Positions 56,104-63,246 of a DNA stretch of 64,000 bases are shown here, one piece after another (the stretch's first letter is position 1; each line of letters starts with the position of its first letter). Location: NCBI GenBank assembly GCA_963790045.1, contig CAWBMS010000009.1, positions 151,203 through 215,202 on the forward strand, read 5' to 3'. Source of the DNA: DATKMP01 sp963790045. GTDB lineage: Bacteria; Bacteroidota; Ignavibacteria; UBA10030. The position numbers and the translations under genes are program-made. The notes below the pieces were generated by a model. The model made no database searches and was not told the DNA's origin. It saw nothing but the letters and a program-made list of their open reading frames with translations.

Positions 56104-56697
56104 ATGGCTTACCATAAAACTATAATTGAGTCGGACGAGGTCGCTCGCTATTTAAGAATAGCGAAACGATACGCTCAATACATCCGAAGGGCAAAAGAAA
56201 TACGTGTTCCAGGGATTCTTTGTGACCATGCGACTATTGTCAATGTGTTTTCTGCTGCCGCTATAGAAGCCGCATTGAATTTGTATATTGCCATTCCTCT
56301 TCTCTCAATCAAAGAACCTAAAACGCGATCTTTTTACGGTTCGTTTATCACAAAATATAGTCGTCTATCAATTCGTAAAAAGATAAGTTTCGCAAAAACT
56401 ATTTCTTCTGATTTAAAAAATCAATCTGTCCTTTGTGAAAAAGTGAACGAAATATTTAATAACCGTAATTCATTTCTGCATTCTTCTCCAATCTATGCTG
56501 AGACTATTGGTATTGATTTCTCAAAGTTACGTGGAATAAACTGGGATGCTTTTAAGAAGCGACCTTATCTTAAAACCGCCTCAGTTGGTTCACAAGAAAT
56601 CCATGGTTCGCTAACTCATTATTCTACAGCGCTCAAATTCATTGGGTTGCTTGATAAAAATAATTCAGAACGATTGGGTTTAGAACAGAAAACATAA
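56104..56697 (+). CDS. HEPN-like protein (putative RNase or scaffold)
   Basis: 197 residues, mostly helical. VLCEKVNEIFNNRNSFLHSS contains R121-N-x-x-x-H126, the Rx4H signature of HEPN-domain ribonucleases, late in a four-helix layout (IVNVFSAAAIEAALNLYIAI is the second helix). No signal peptide. HEPN proteins occur in toxin-antitoxin, abortive-infection and CRISPR-linked systems. The gene lies alone, 315 bases after the phased array, inside a perfect 14-base inverted repeat. No antitoxin-like partner (MNT or similar) is adjacent. The HEPN call rests on the motif and helix pattern, not an alignment. Confidence 0.55.
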   Translation: MAYHKTIIESDEVARYLRIAKRYAQYIRRAKEIRVPGILCDHATIVNVFSAAAIEAALNLYIAIPLLSIKEPKTRSFYGSFITKYSRLSIRKKISFAKTISSDLKNQSVLCEKVNEIFNNRNSFLHSSPIYAETIGIDFSKLRGINWDAFKKRPYLKTASVGSQEIHGSLTHYSTALKFIGLLDKNNSERLGLEQKT

Positions 56698-56710
56698 TAT
56701 GCCACCTAAC
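56697..56710 (+). repeat. Right arm of the 14-base inverted repeat (attC R''-like)
   Basis: ATATGCCACCTAAC overlaps the HEPN gene stop codon. ACCTAAC fits RYYYAAC, and the following CGCGCTGTGAAGGAGTTGCA contains the GTTGCA common in attC left halves. The matching right half of an attC is not found downstream. Confidence 0.5.
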
Positions 56711-56885
56711 CGCGCTGTGAAGGAGTTGCACTCCTGAACAAAAAATGGGCACCCCCCAAAAAACAGAAGTGCGGAAGAGTTAATTGAATAAAAATCTTGT
56801 TGAGGAATAACAGACAAAGAAAAGCAAGCGAGAACCCGAAAATAAAATGTCGGGTAAGTGTGCAATGCTGCCCATGATGAAACGG

Positions 56886-56962
56886 CATTCTGGATTCCCG
56901 TTTGCACGGGAATGACATTTCATCGTTTATTGTCATTCCCTCGAACGAGGGAATCCAGAGAT
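56886..56962. repeat. Two-hairpin dispersed repeat (GTCATTCCC type)
   Basis: ATTCCCG-TTTGCA-CGGGAAT and CATTCCC-TCGAACGA-GGGAAT are arranged around a TTCTGGATTCCC/GGGAATCCAGA pair, the same style as the MITE cores at 51370 and 52310 but with different stems. The rest of the 56711-57235 stretch contains no gene. Confidence 0.65.
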
Positions 56963-57110
56963 GAGGTAAATAATCTGTGGAGATTGCGAGGATCAAAACT
57001 TTTCAGAGTATCATCATCAAACATTTCAACAAGAAAATTTCGTGAAAAAAGTAATCGATCTCCCCTTTAAGCGCTCGTTTTGGTGTGCGTTCTGCGCACA
57101 TAATTATACG

Positions 57111-57166
57111 CTCCTCCTCATACGAGGAGGGGAAATGCCGAAGGCATTGGGTGGTGGTTTAGTAAA
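57111..57166. repeat. Palindromic repeat family, copy D (left end missing)
   Basis: CTCCTCCTC-ATAC-GAGGAGGGG, AAATGCCGAAGGCATTGGG, TGGTGG. The CGACCACCC end of copies A-C is absent. Confidence 0.72.
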
Positions 57167-57235
57167 GCCATGTAACATTTTTTATAATCCAACTAAAATC
57201 AAAATACATTAAAGAACAAAGAAACAATTTCTTTT

Positions 57236-57796
57236 ATGAATCTCGAATCCCTCAAACTATCAATCTTCATCTTAACAACAATGTTGTTTATTTATCTCTC
57301 GCGCAAGTCGCTGTTCATCATCGGCTCGCATGGGTTTTACAGATTTTTTGCTGCGGAATCCATCGCTGCACTGTTCATCAGCAATATCACAAACCTGTTA
57401 GTGTATCCATTAGTGCCGTTGCAAACTATTTCATGCATGGTGCTTATCGGCGCAGTTATTATTCAGGCGGCGGGATTTTTGTGTCTCCGGCGGGCAAGCA
57501 AACCGGGCGAACGCCGCACCGACAACTCGCTGTTAGAATTTGAAAAGACTTCTTCGTTAGTAACAGGCGGTATTTATCATTACATCCGTCATCCGATGTA
57601 TGCCTCGCTTGTATTTGCTGCGTGGGGATTATTTTTTGCCGGTATGACGGCTTCCACACTGTGCTTTGTCTGGGCGGCAACATTTTTTCTTATCTCAACA
57701 GCAAAAGCCGACGAAACAGAATGCATTCGGTATTTTGGCGATTCGTATCGGCAGTATATGCTCAAAACGAAACGGTTTATACCGTTTGTGTATTAA
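57236..57796 (+). CDS. Isoprenylcysteine carboxyl methyltransferase-like (ICMT/PEMT) membrane protein
   Basis: 186 residues with four or five transmembrane helices. The C-terminal ICMT/PEMT signature is clear: VTGGIYHYIRHPMYASLVFA (S-adenosylmethionine-binding HPMY) and ADETECIRYFGDSYRQYM. Bacterial members methylate small hydrophobic or lipid substrates; none can be named. The ATG at 57236 follows repeat copy D by 70 bases. N-terminal helices (LSIFILTTMLFIYLSRKSLF) look intact. Confidence 0.82.
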   Translation: MNLESLKLSIFILTTMLFIYLSRKSLFIIGSHGFYRFFAAESIAALFISNITNLLVYPLVPLQTISCMVLIGAVIIQAAGFLCLRRASKPGERRTDNSLLEFEKTSSLVTGGIYHYIRHPMYASLVFAAWGLFFAGMTASTLCFVWAATFFLISTAKADETECIRYFGDSYRQYMLKTKRFIPFVY

Positions 57797-57826
57797 TAAA
57801 AGAGGATTCAAAATACCATAGATCGT

Positions 57827-57893
57827 GTCAGTCTGAGCTTGTCGAAGACTGACCTGACATTAATGTGCCACATTTCGACAAGCTCAATGTGAC
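57827..57893. repeat. REP-like pair (GAGCTTGTCGAA type)
   Basis: Two hairpins, GTCAGTCT-GAGCTTGTCGAA-GACTGAC (57827-57853) and CACATT-TCGACAAGCTC-AATGTG (57869-57892), contain the same core in opposite orientation. This matches the widespread REP-type element and lies between two genes. Confidence 0.75.
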
Positions 57894-57991
57894 GCACTAT
57901 TTATTAAATGATTTCTATGTGATGATTGAAAGAGAAATTTTCTTCTATCATCTTGATTCCGAACCCATTTGTTCCGATTATATTCACAGTC

Positions 57992-58507
57992 ATGAAAACA
58001 ACGAAGTATGTTTATATCCTCTTTACAGCATTGGCCGGATTGTGGTGTGCCGGAATTCTTGCCGCGCCGTATTTTGTACACGGCAGTGCTGCGAATGAAT
58101 CGCGTGAGCTGTACACATTTTTTTCCCGCGTGTGCCACCAGCAGGATGCACGTTCGTTTCATTTGTGCGGCGAAAAATTCGGCGTGTGTATTCGCTGTAC
58201 GGCATTGTATTTTAGTTACTTTATCGGGCTGTTGTTGTATCCCGTTGTTCGTTCGCTGCGCTATCTTTCGTTTCCGTCGTATAAATTATTCTTAGTTATC
58301 GTTGCACCGATGATTATCGATGTGTGTTTGAATCTTACAGGATTGGTGCACAGCACGACGCTGAGCCGTATTGTGAGCGGAGCAATGTTCGGATTCTTTG
58401 CGCCATGGTTTATTCTTCCGCCGCTTGTGGAAGCGATGCATCAAATAAAAATCAAAAAGAAAATAAATAGGTCAGGAGAAATTGAGTATGTTGGAAAAAC
58501 CCGGTAA
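57992..58507 (+). CDS. DUF2085 membrane protein
   Basis: 171 residues with four transmembrane helices. The family signature is present: FFSRVCHQQDARSFHLCGEK followed by FGVCIRCTALYFSYFIGL, with conserved Cys and His residues that may bind a metal. The ATG at 57992 is preferred; the longer frame to 57926 lacks a ribosome site. The next gene begins 20 bases before its end. DUF2085 has no established function. Confidence 0.82.
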   Translation: MKTTKYVYILFTALAGLWCAGILAAPYFVHGSAANESRELYTFFSRVCHQQDARSFHLCGEKFGVCIRCTALYFSYFIGLLLYPVVRSLRYLSFPSYKLFLVIVAPMIIDVCLNLTGLVHSTTLSRIVSGAMFGFFAPWFILPPLVEAMHQIKIKKKINRSGEIEYVGKTR

Positions 58508-59021
58508 GCTGCGCGCTGCTTTGTTCGGCGGACTTCTTATAGGATGTATTTCGGGATTGCCCGGATTGAATTTATTAAATTGCTGCTGCTGCGCTGGTAT
58601 TCTTGGCGGCGGTTTGATGGCTGTCTATTTGTATCAAAAAGAATTTACCGACGAGATGCCGCCGATGGAATCGTCCGATGCATTGATTCTCGGCATCGTT
58701 GCCGGTATTATCGGGGCAGTCACATCGGTCACACTTAGTGCGATCATTACGTTTATGTTCGGTCCTGTCGAAGTAGAAATGCTGCGTAAATTCTTTGATC
58801 GGCTTGTCCAGAAAATGGCAGAACAAGGTTCAGTGCCGCAAGATTCTGTAGATCAATTGCACGATCAATTCGAACAGGCGATCCATGAAGGCCATAGCAT
58901 CGGCGGTATTCTTCGCTCGCTCATCACCGCACTTATTTTATATCCGATCTTTTCCATGCTTGGCGGACTCATCGGATTCAGTTTATTCAAGAAGAAAAAA
59001 CCGCCGGTAGAACCGCAGTAA
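58488..59021 (+). CDS. Membrane protein of unknown function with CCCC motif
   Basis: 177 residues. A Gly-rich hydrophobic N-terminus (ALFGGLLIGCISGLPGLNLL) is followed by four consecutive cysteines (NCCCCAGILGG), two more helices (ALILGIVAGIIGAVTSVTLS), a charged middle and a last helix (YPIFSMLGGLIGFSLF). AGGAG lies nine bases before ATG 58488. Translation overlaps the DUF2085 gene. No family named. Confidence 0.7.
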   Translation: MLEKPGKLRAALFGGLLIGCISGLPGLNLLNCCCCAGILGGGLMAVYLYQKEFTDEMPPMESSDALILGIVAGIIGAVTSVTLSAIITFMFGPVEVEMLRKFFDRLVQKMAEQGSVPQDSVDQLHDQFEQAIHEGHSIGGILRSLITALILYPIFSMLGGLIGFSLFKKKKPPVEPQ

Positions 59022-59046
59022 TTATTTGAAATATGTGGAGGCAGAT

Positions 59047-59595
59047 ATGCAAACTGGAAGAACAAGAGTTGTGGCTCACAGTATTATTTTCTTCTGCATC
59101 TTTATTTGCGGTTGTGCACCATCGAAAGAAATGAATACAGAATCAATTCCGGCTGTAAAACAAATTTCCATTCCGCAATATCTTGGCACATGGTACGAAA
59201 TTGTACGAATGCCGCATTGGTTCGAAAACGGATTAGAAAAAACAACAGCAACGTACACGTTGCGAAAAGATGGCGACATCGATGTATTGAATAAAGGGTG
59301 GAATGTCGAAAAGCAGGAATGGAAGGAAGCAAACGGTAAAGCATGGATCCCTGATTCAACTGCGGGCGCGTTGCTGCGTGTAAGATTTTTTTGGCCGTTC
59401 GCAAGCGATTATAAAGTGATCGCTTTGGATACAGCGGCATATTCTTATTCCATGATCACCAGCGGCACAAAAGATTATTTATGGATTTTAAGCCGCACAC
59501 CGAAGATGCAAGATTCTCTCTATCAACATCTCATAAAGCAAGCAATTGATTTTGGCTTTGATGTATCGAAGCTGCACAAAGTATCTCACGACTAA
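59047..59595 (+). CDS. Lipocalin family outer-membrane lipoprotein (Blc-like)
   Basis: 182 residues. A lipoprotein signal ends in FICGCAPS. The lipocalin signature YLGTWYEIVRMPHWFENGLE and the closing strand YLWILSRTPKMQDSLYQHL identify a bacterial lipocalin, which binds lipids such as lysophospholipids at the outer membrane. GGAGG precedes ATG 59047. It is followed after 15 bases by an SDR gene, probably the same transcript. Confidence 0.9.
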   Translation: MQTGRTRVVAHSIIFFCIFICGCAPSKEMNTESIPAVKQISIPQYLGTWYEIVRMPHWFENGLEKTTATYTLRKDGDIDVLNKGWNVEKQEWKEANGKAWIPDSTAGALLRVRFFWPFASDYKVIALDTAAYSYSMITSGTKDYLWILSRTPKMQDSLYQHLIKQAIDFGFDVSKLHKVSHD

Positions 59596-59610
59596 TTCGG
59601 AGGAACGAAT

Positions 59611-60441
59611 ATGAACCTTGCCAAGACATGCGCAATTGTAACAGGCGGAGCGATGGGTATTGGTTTTGCGACAGCAAAACGATTGCTGCAAGAAGGTGCC
59701 ATAGTAACAATCTGGGATTTAAATAAAGCAGCATTGAAAGAAGCTAAAGTACATCTGTCAGATTTCGGAATGGTGTACGCACATCCTTGCGATGTGACGG
59801 ACGAAGCGCAAGTGGTAAACCTTTCAGCGAAAGCAAAAAAAGAAATGGGGAAAGTAGATATTTTGATTAACAACGCTGGATTTGTAAAAGGCGGAGATTT
59901 TTTAGAATGCTCGATGGAAGATTGGGAAAAAACAATCGACGTAAATTTTACTTCGCTCTTGTACACCACCGCTGCTTTGCTACCGGATATGTACGAACGC
60001 AACTTCGGATTCATCGTGAACATTTCTTCTGCGGCAGGAATGATCGGTGTGCCGAATCTTGCTGTCTATTCTGCAACGAAGTGGGCGGTGTGGGGATTGA
60101 CGGAATCATTGCGGATGGAAGCGCACAATCGCGGAAAGAACGGCGTAAAATTTGCTTCCATTCATCCATGTTTTCTTGCGAAAGGTATGTTTGAAGGCGC
60201 ACAGCTTGGCATTCCGGGACGATGGATTGTGCCATTGGTAAAAAATCACGATGTGATTGCAAAAGCGATTGTTGAATCGGCATTGAAGAAAGAACATTAT
60301 TCTCCCAAGCGTCCGCACACATTGAAATTAGTAATGTTTCTTCGTTCACTGCCGGATGCATGGTTTCAGTGGCTGTTGCGCGTTCTTGGCGTCGCGCAAA
60401 GTATGAAAACGTGGCGGGGAAGGCAGTTGGAAAGTCGATGA
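59611..60441 (+). CDS. Short-chain dehydrogenase/reductase
   Basis: NAD(P)-dependent oxidoreductase of 276 residues. The cofactor loop is TGGAMGIGFATAKRLL, NNAG follows at residue ~88, the catalytic Ser is in VNISSAAG, and the pair Y153/K157 is in YSATKWAVWGL. GGAGG precedes the ATG. The long C-terminus (HTLKLVMFLRSLPDAWFQWL) resembles SDRs acting on hydrophobic or lipid substrates. An aldehyde dehydrogenase follows, so the two may act in series on an alcohol or aldehyde. Confidence 0.93.
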   Translation: MNLAKTCAIVTGGAMGIGFATAKRLLQEGAIVTIWDLNKAALKEAKVHLSDFGMVYAHPCDVTDEAQVVNLSAKAKKEMGKVDILINNAGFVKGGDFLECSMEDWEKTIDVNFTSLLYTTAALLPDMYERNFGFIVNISSAAGMIGVPNLAVYSATKWAVWGLTESLRMEAHNRGKNGVKFASIHPCFLAKGMFEGAQLGIPGRWIVPLVKNHDVIAKAIVESALKKEHYSPKRPHTLKLVMFLRSLPDAWFQWLLRVLGVAQSMKTWRGRQLESR

Positions 60442-60496
60442 GTAGAAGAAAAATATTCGTTTGATAGAAGAACTTTTATAAACGAAAGAAAAAAAA

Positions 60497-62062
60497 ATGG
60501 CTACGCGAAAGAAAACTGCTTCCATCAATCCGGCGACAGGAGAAATAATCGGCTATACGCCGGAAAATACGGTCGAAGAATTGGAACACGCCGTTGCACA
60601 AGCGAAGATCGCACAACCGGCGTGGGCAAAATTGAATTTTGAACAGCGTGCAAAATATTTGTTCCGCATCCGCGATTATATTGTGGATCATACCGATTAC
60701 ATCGTCGATGTCATTGCACAGGATACCGGCAAAACAAAAATGGATGCGCTGAGCACGGAAGTGCTTTCAGTTGCAATGGCGATAACGTATTACGCAGCGC
60801 ACGCGGAAAAAATTCTAAAACGCAAGCATCTTTCCGGCGGCAGTTTGTTGACGATCAACAAGCGTTCCTATATCGATCGTGTGCCGGTAGGCGTTGTCGG
60901 CATCATCAGTCCGTGGAATTATCCCTTCGCCATTCCGTTTCATGAAATTGCCATGGCATTGATTGCCGGAAATGCCGTCGTTCTCAAAGTCGCATCGCAC
61001 ACACTGCAAGTCGGAAAAATAATTCAAGAATGTGTCGATGCAGGAAAGTTACCGGAACATCTGTTTCAGTTTATTAATCTTCCGGGTAGAATTGCTGGAG
61101 ATGCATTTCTCGAATCGGGGATCAATAAACTCTTTTTCACCGGTTCGGTTGCTGTTGGTAAGAAGCTGATGAAAAAAGCGTCTGAACGTCTCATTCCTGT
61201 TTCGTTAGAACTCGGCGGCAATGATGCGATGATCGTGTGCCGCGATGCGAATTTGTATCGCGCAGCAAACGGCGCATTGTGGGCAGGGCTTTCCAACGCA
61301 GGTCAATCGTGTGCAGCAGTCGAACGCATTTATGTGGAAGCGAATGTGTACGATGCGTTCGTTAATTTGTTAAAAGGAAAAGTCGATAAACTCCGGCAAG
61401 GTATTGATACCGATGTGAATGTAGAAATCGGATCAATGACGACGAAGGAGCAATTCCAAAAGATCCAAAAACAAATCAAAGACGCACGTGCCAAAGGAGC
61501 GAAAATATATTCGGCAAATGCTTCGTTGCCGAAAGGGAAAGGATTGTTTTATCCGCCAACGATTGTCGAGAACGTTCATGATAATATGTTGATGATGCAG
61601 GAAGAAATTTTCGGCCCACTACTTGGGGTGATGAAAGTCGAAAGCATCGATGAAGCAATCGCTCGCGCGAATGCATCGCAGTTAGGATTGACCGCGTCAG
61701 TTTGGACTTGCAACAGGCGGAAAGCGCATGAGATTGCTTCGCGATTAGAAGTTGGTTCCGTCATGATCAACGATCATTTGATGAGCCACGGGCTTGCGGA
61801 AACGCCGTGGGGCGGCTGGAAAGAATCCGGTATTGGAAGAACACACGGGCGTATCGGCCTAGAAGAAATGACGCAGCCGCGCTGTGTGGTGGACGATTAT
61901 TTGCCCGGCGTACAAAAAAATATGTGGTGGTATCCGCACGATAAAAAAGTGTATGATGGATTGAAGAGTTCGATGATAGTTCTCTATGGAAAAGGAATTG
62001 TAAAACGCATCATCGCTGCGCAAAAACTTGTCGGTGTGTTTCTGCGGACATTCTATAAATAA
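60497..62062 (+). CDS. NAD(P)-dependent aldehyde dehydrogenase
   Basis: Oxidises aldehydes to acids; 521 residues. Landmarks: GIISPWNYPFAIPFHEIAMA, the catalytic Glu238 in SLELGGNDAMIV, the nucleophile Cys272 in NAGQSCAAVERIYV, and EEIFGPLLGVMKV. The hydrophobic C-terminal extension (VKRIIAAQKLVGVFLRTF) resembles membrane-associated fatty-aldehyde dehydrogenases. Together with the preceding SDR it suggests fatty alcohol or aldehyde metabolism; this is inference. It is convergent with the nitroreductase gene. Confidence 0.94.
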   Translation: MATRKKTASINPATGEIIGYTPENTVEELEHAVAQAKIAQPAWAKLNFEQRAKYLFRIRDYIVDHTDYIVDVIAQDTGKTKMDALSTEVLSVAMAITYYAAHAEKILKRKHLSGGSLLTINKRSYIDRVPVGVVGIISPWNYPFAIPFHEIAMALIAGNAVVLKVASHTLQVGKIIQECVDAGKLPEHLFQFINLPGRIAGDAFLESGINKLFFTGSVAVGKKLMKKASERLIPVSLELGGNDAMIVCRDANLYRAANGALWAGLSNAGQSCAAVERIYVEANVYDAFVNLLKGKVDKLRQGIDTDVNVEIGSMTTKEQFQKIQKQIKDARAKGAKIYSANASLPKGKGLFYPPTIVENVHDNMLMMQEEIFGPLLGVMKVESIDEAIARANASQLGLTASVWTCNRRKAHEIASRLEVGSVMINDHLMSHGLAETPWGGWKESGIGRTHGRIGLEEMTQPRCVVDDYLPGVQKNMWWYPHDKKVYDGLKSSMIVLYGKGIVKRIIAAQKLVGVFLRTFYK

Positions 62063-62078
62063 TTTTATCGCTGTTCGA

Positions 62079-62612
62079 TTACCAGTGTTCCCAGCGAATT
62101 TTCTTTTCGTTGAATTTTTGTTTCGGCACATCGACGCCGGTCGGATGTCCAACGGGAATGACATTCAGCGGAATGATATTTTCGGGAATGTGGAGAATCG
62201 TGCGCACCGGTTCCATCCGGTCAGGATACGGATATGCTGCGGTCCAAATCGCACCAAGTTCTAATACTTCTGCAGCAAGCAAAATATTTTCACTTGCCAA
62301 TGTCGAATCGATGACAGCGAAATCTGATGATTTATGATGTGCAAGTTCCGGTAAGCCGCAGACGATAATTGCCGCACCGGCTTTGAAAAGCATTTTAGCG
62401 TATGGCAGTGCATCGCCAAGTTTGTCGAGCGTTGCGCGGTCGGTGACGATAATAAACTCCCACGGCTGGCAATTTACCGCGCTTGGAGCAGCCATACCGG
62501 CTTTGACAAGTTCCAGCAATTCTTCGTTGGAAACTGATGCGCCGGTAAAATTTCTCACACTTTTTCGTTCGTACATGATTTTTAAAATGTCGGTTTGATT
62601 CTGTGTTTTCAT
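62079..62612 (-). CDS. Nitroreductase-family protein
   Basis: FMN-dependent oxidoreductase, 177 residues. IMYERKSVRNFTGASVSNEE and GMAAPSAVNCQPWEFIIVTD are the FMN-binding parts, and VIPVGHPTGVD is the closing motif. I start at ATG 62612 because homology begins there; the frame runs open to 62696. Substrates could be nitro-compounds, quinones or flavins. Convergent with the aldehyde dehydrogenase by 16 bases. Confidence 0.9.
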   Translation of the reverse strand: MKTQNQTDILKIMYERKSVRNFTGASVSNEELLELVKAGMAAPSAVNCQPWEFIIVTDRATLDKLGDALPYAKMLFKAGAAIIVCGLPELAHHKSSDFAVIDSTLASENILLAAEVLELGAIWTAAYPYPDRMEPVRTILHIPENIIPLNVIPVGHPTGVDVPKQKFNEKKIRWEHW

Positions 62613-62846
62613 TTTTATGCCTGTCCAAAATGGTGAAACATTGATACGATATTCTATCAATAAATAAAGATACGGAATTCTTGTCCGGTATGTCAACGGC
62701 TGAAAAGAAGAGATAAATTTTGCGGTTTATTTCAAACATAAAAAATAGAAAGGCCAACGGTTGCTTTTGAGATGGAATCTTGCTATTATTTCCGTTGAAA
62801 TTTGCTATTGAAACGTTCATAAGAATTACTCACTAAGGAGAGTAAA

Positions 62847-63219
62847 ATGTCTGTAAAAAATCGAATTCTAGTTGTGGATGATGAAGAAGCGCTGCGAATG
62901 GTATTGAGTTCTGAACTTGAGGGCGAAGGATACAAAGTCTCGAATGCCGCGGACGGACAGGAGGCCATTAATACGCTGACCTCTAACGAATTTGATTTAG
63001 TGTTGCTCGATATCAAAATGCCGAATGTGGACGGCTTTGAAGTATTGAAGTATATTAAAGAGCGCTGGCCAAAAACGAAAGTCGTCAATGCTCACGGGCT
63101 TTGCCGATTTAAAGAATGCTATCGAATCAAAAAAACTTGGCGCAGAAGATTTTATCAGTAAGCCGTACGATTTGGTTGATTTATTGACCACGGTTGAGCG
63201 CGTGCTCACCAATCCATAA
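62847..63219 (+). CDS. CheY-like single-domain response regulator, one-base frameshift
   Basis: Receiver domain of about 124 residues. RILVVDDEEALRMVLSSELE and LVLLDIKMPNVDGFEVLKYI hold the acidic pair and the phosphoacceptor Asp. The frame breaks at about 63086, where removing one A restores KVVMLTGFADLKNAIESKKL and then FISKPYDLVDLLTTVERVL to a TAA at 63219. AGGAG precedes the ATG. It lies directly before another response regulator, and both may be partners of a histidine kinase beyond the window or of the one at 40.9 kb. Confidence 0.87.
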
Positions 63220-63246
63220 CGGCGGGTTGAGAAGTATTCAGAACGT

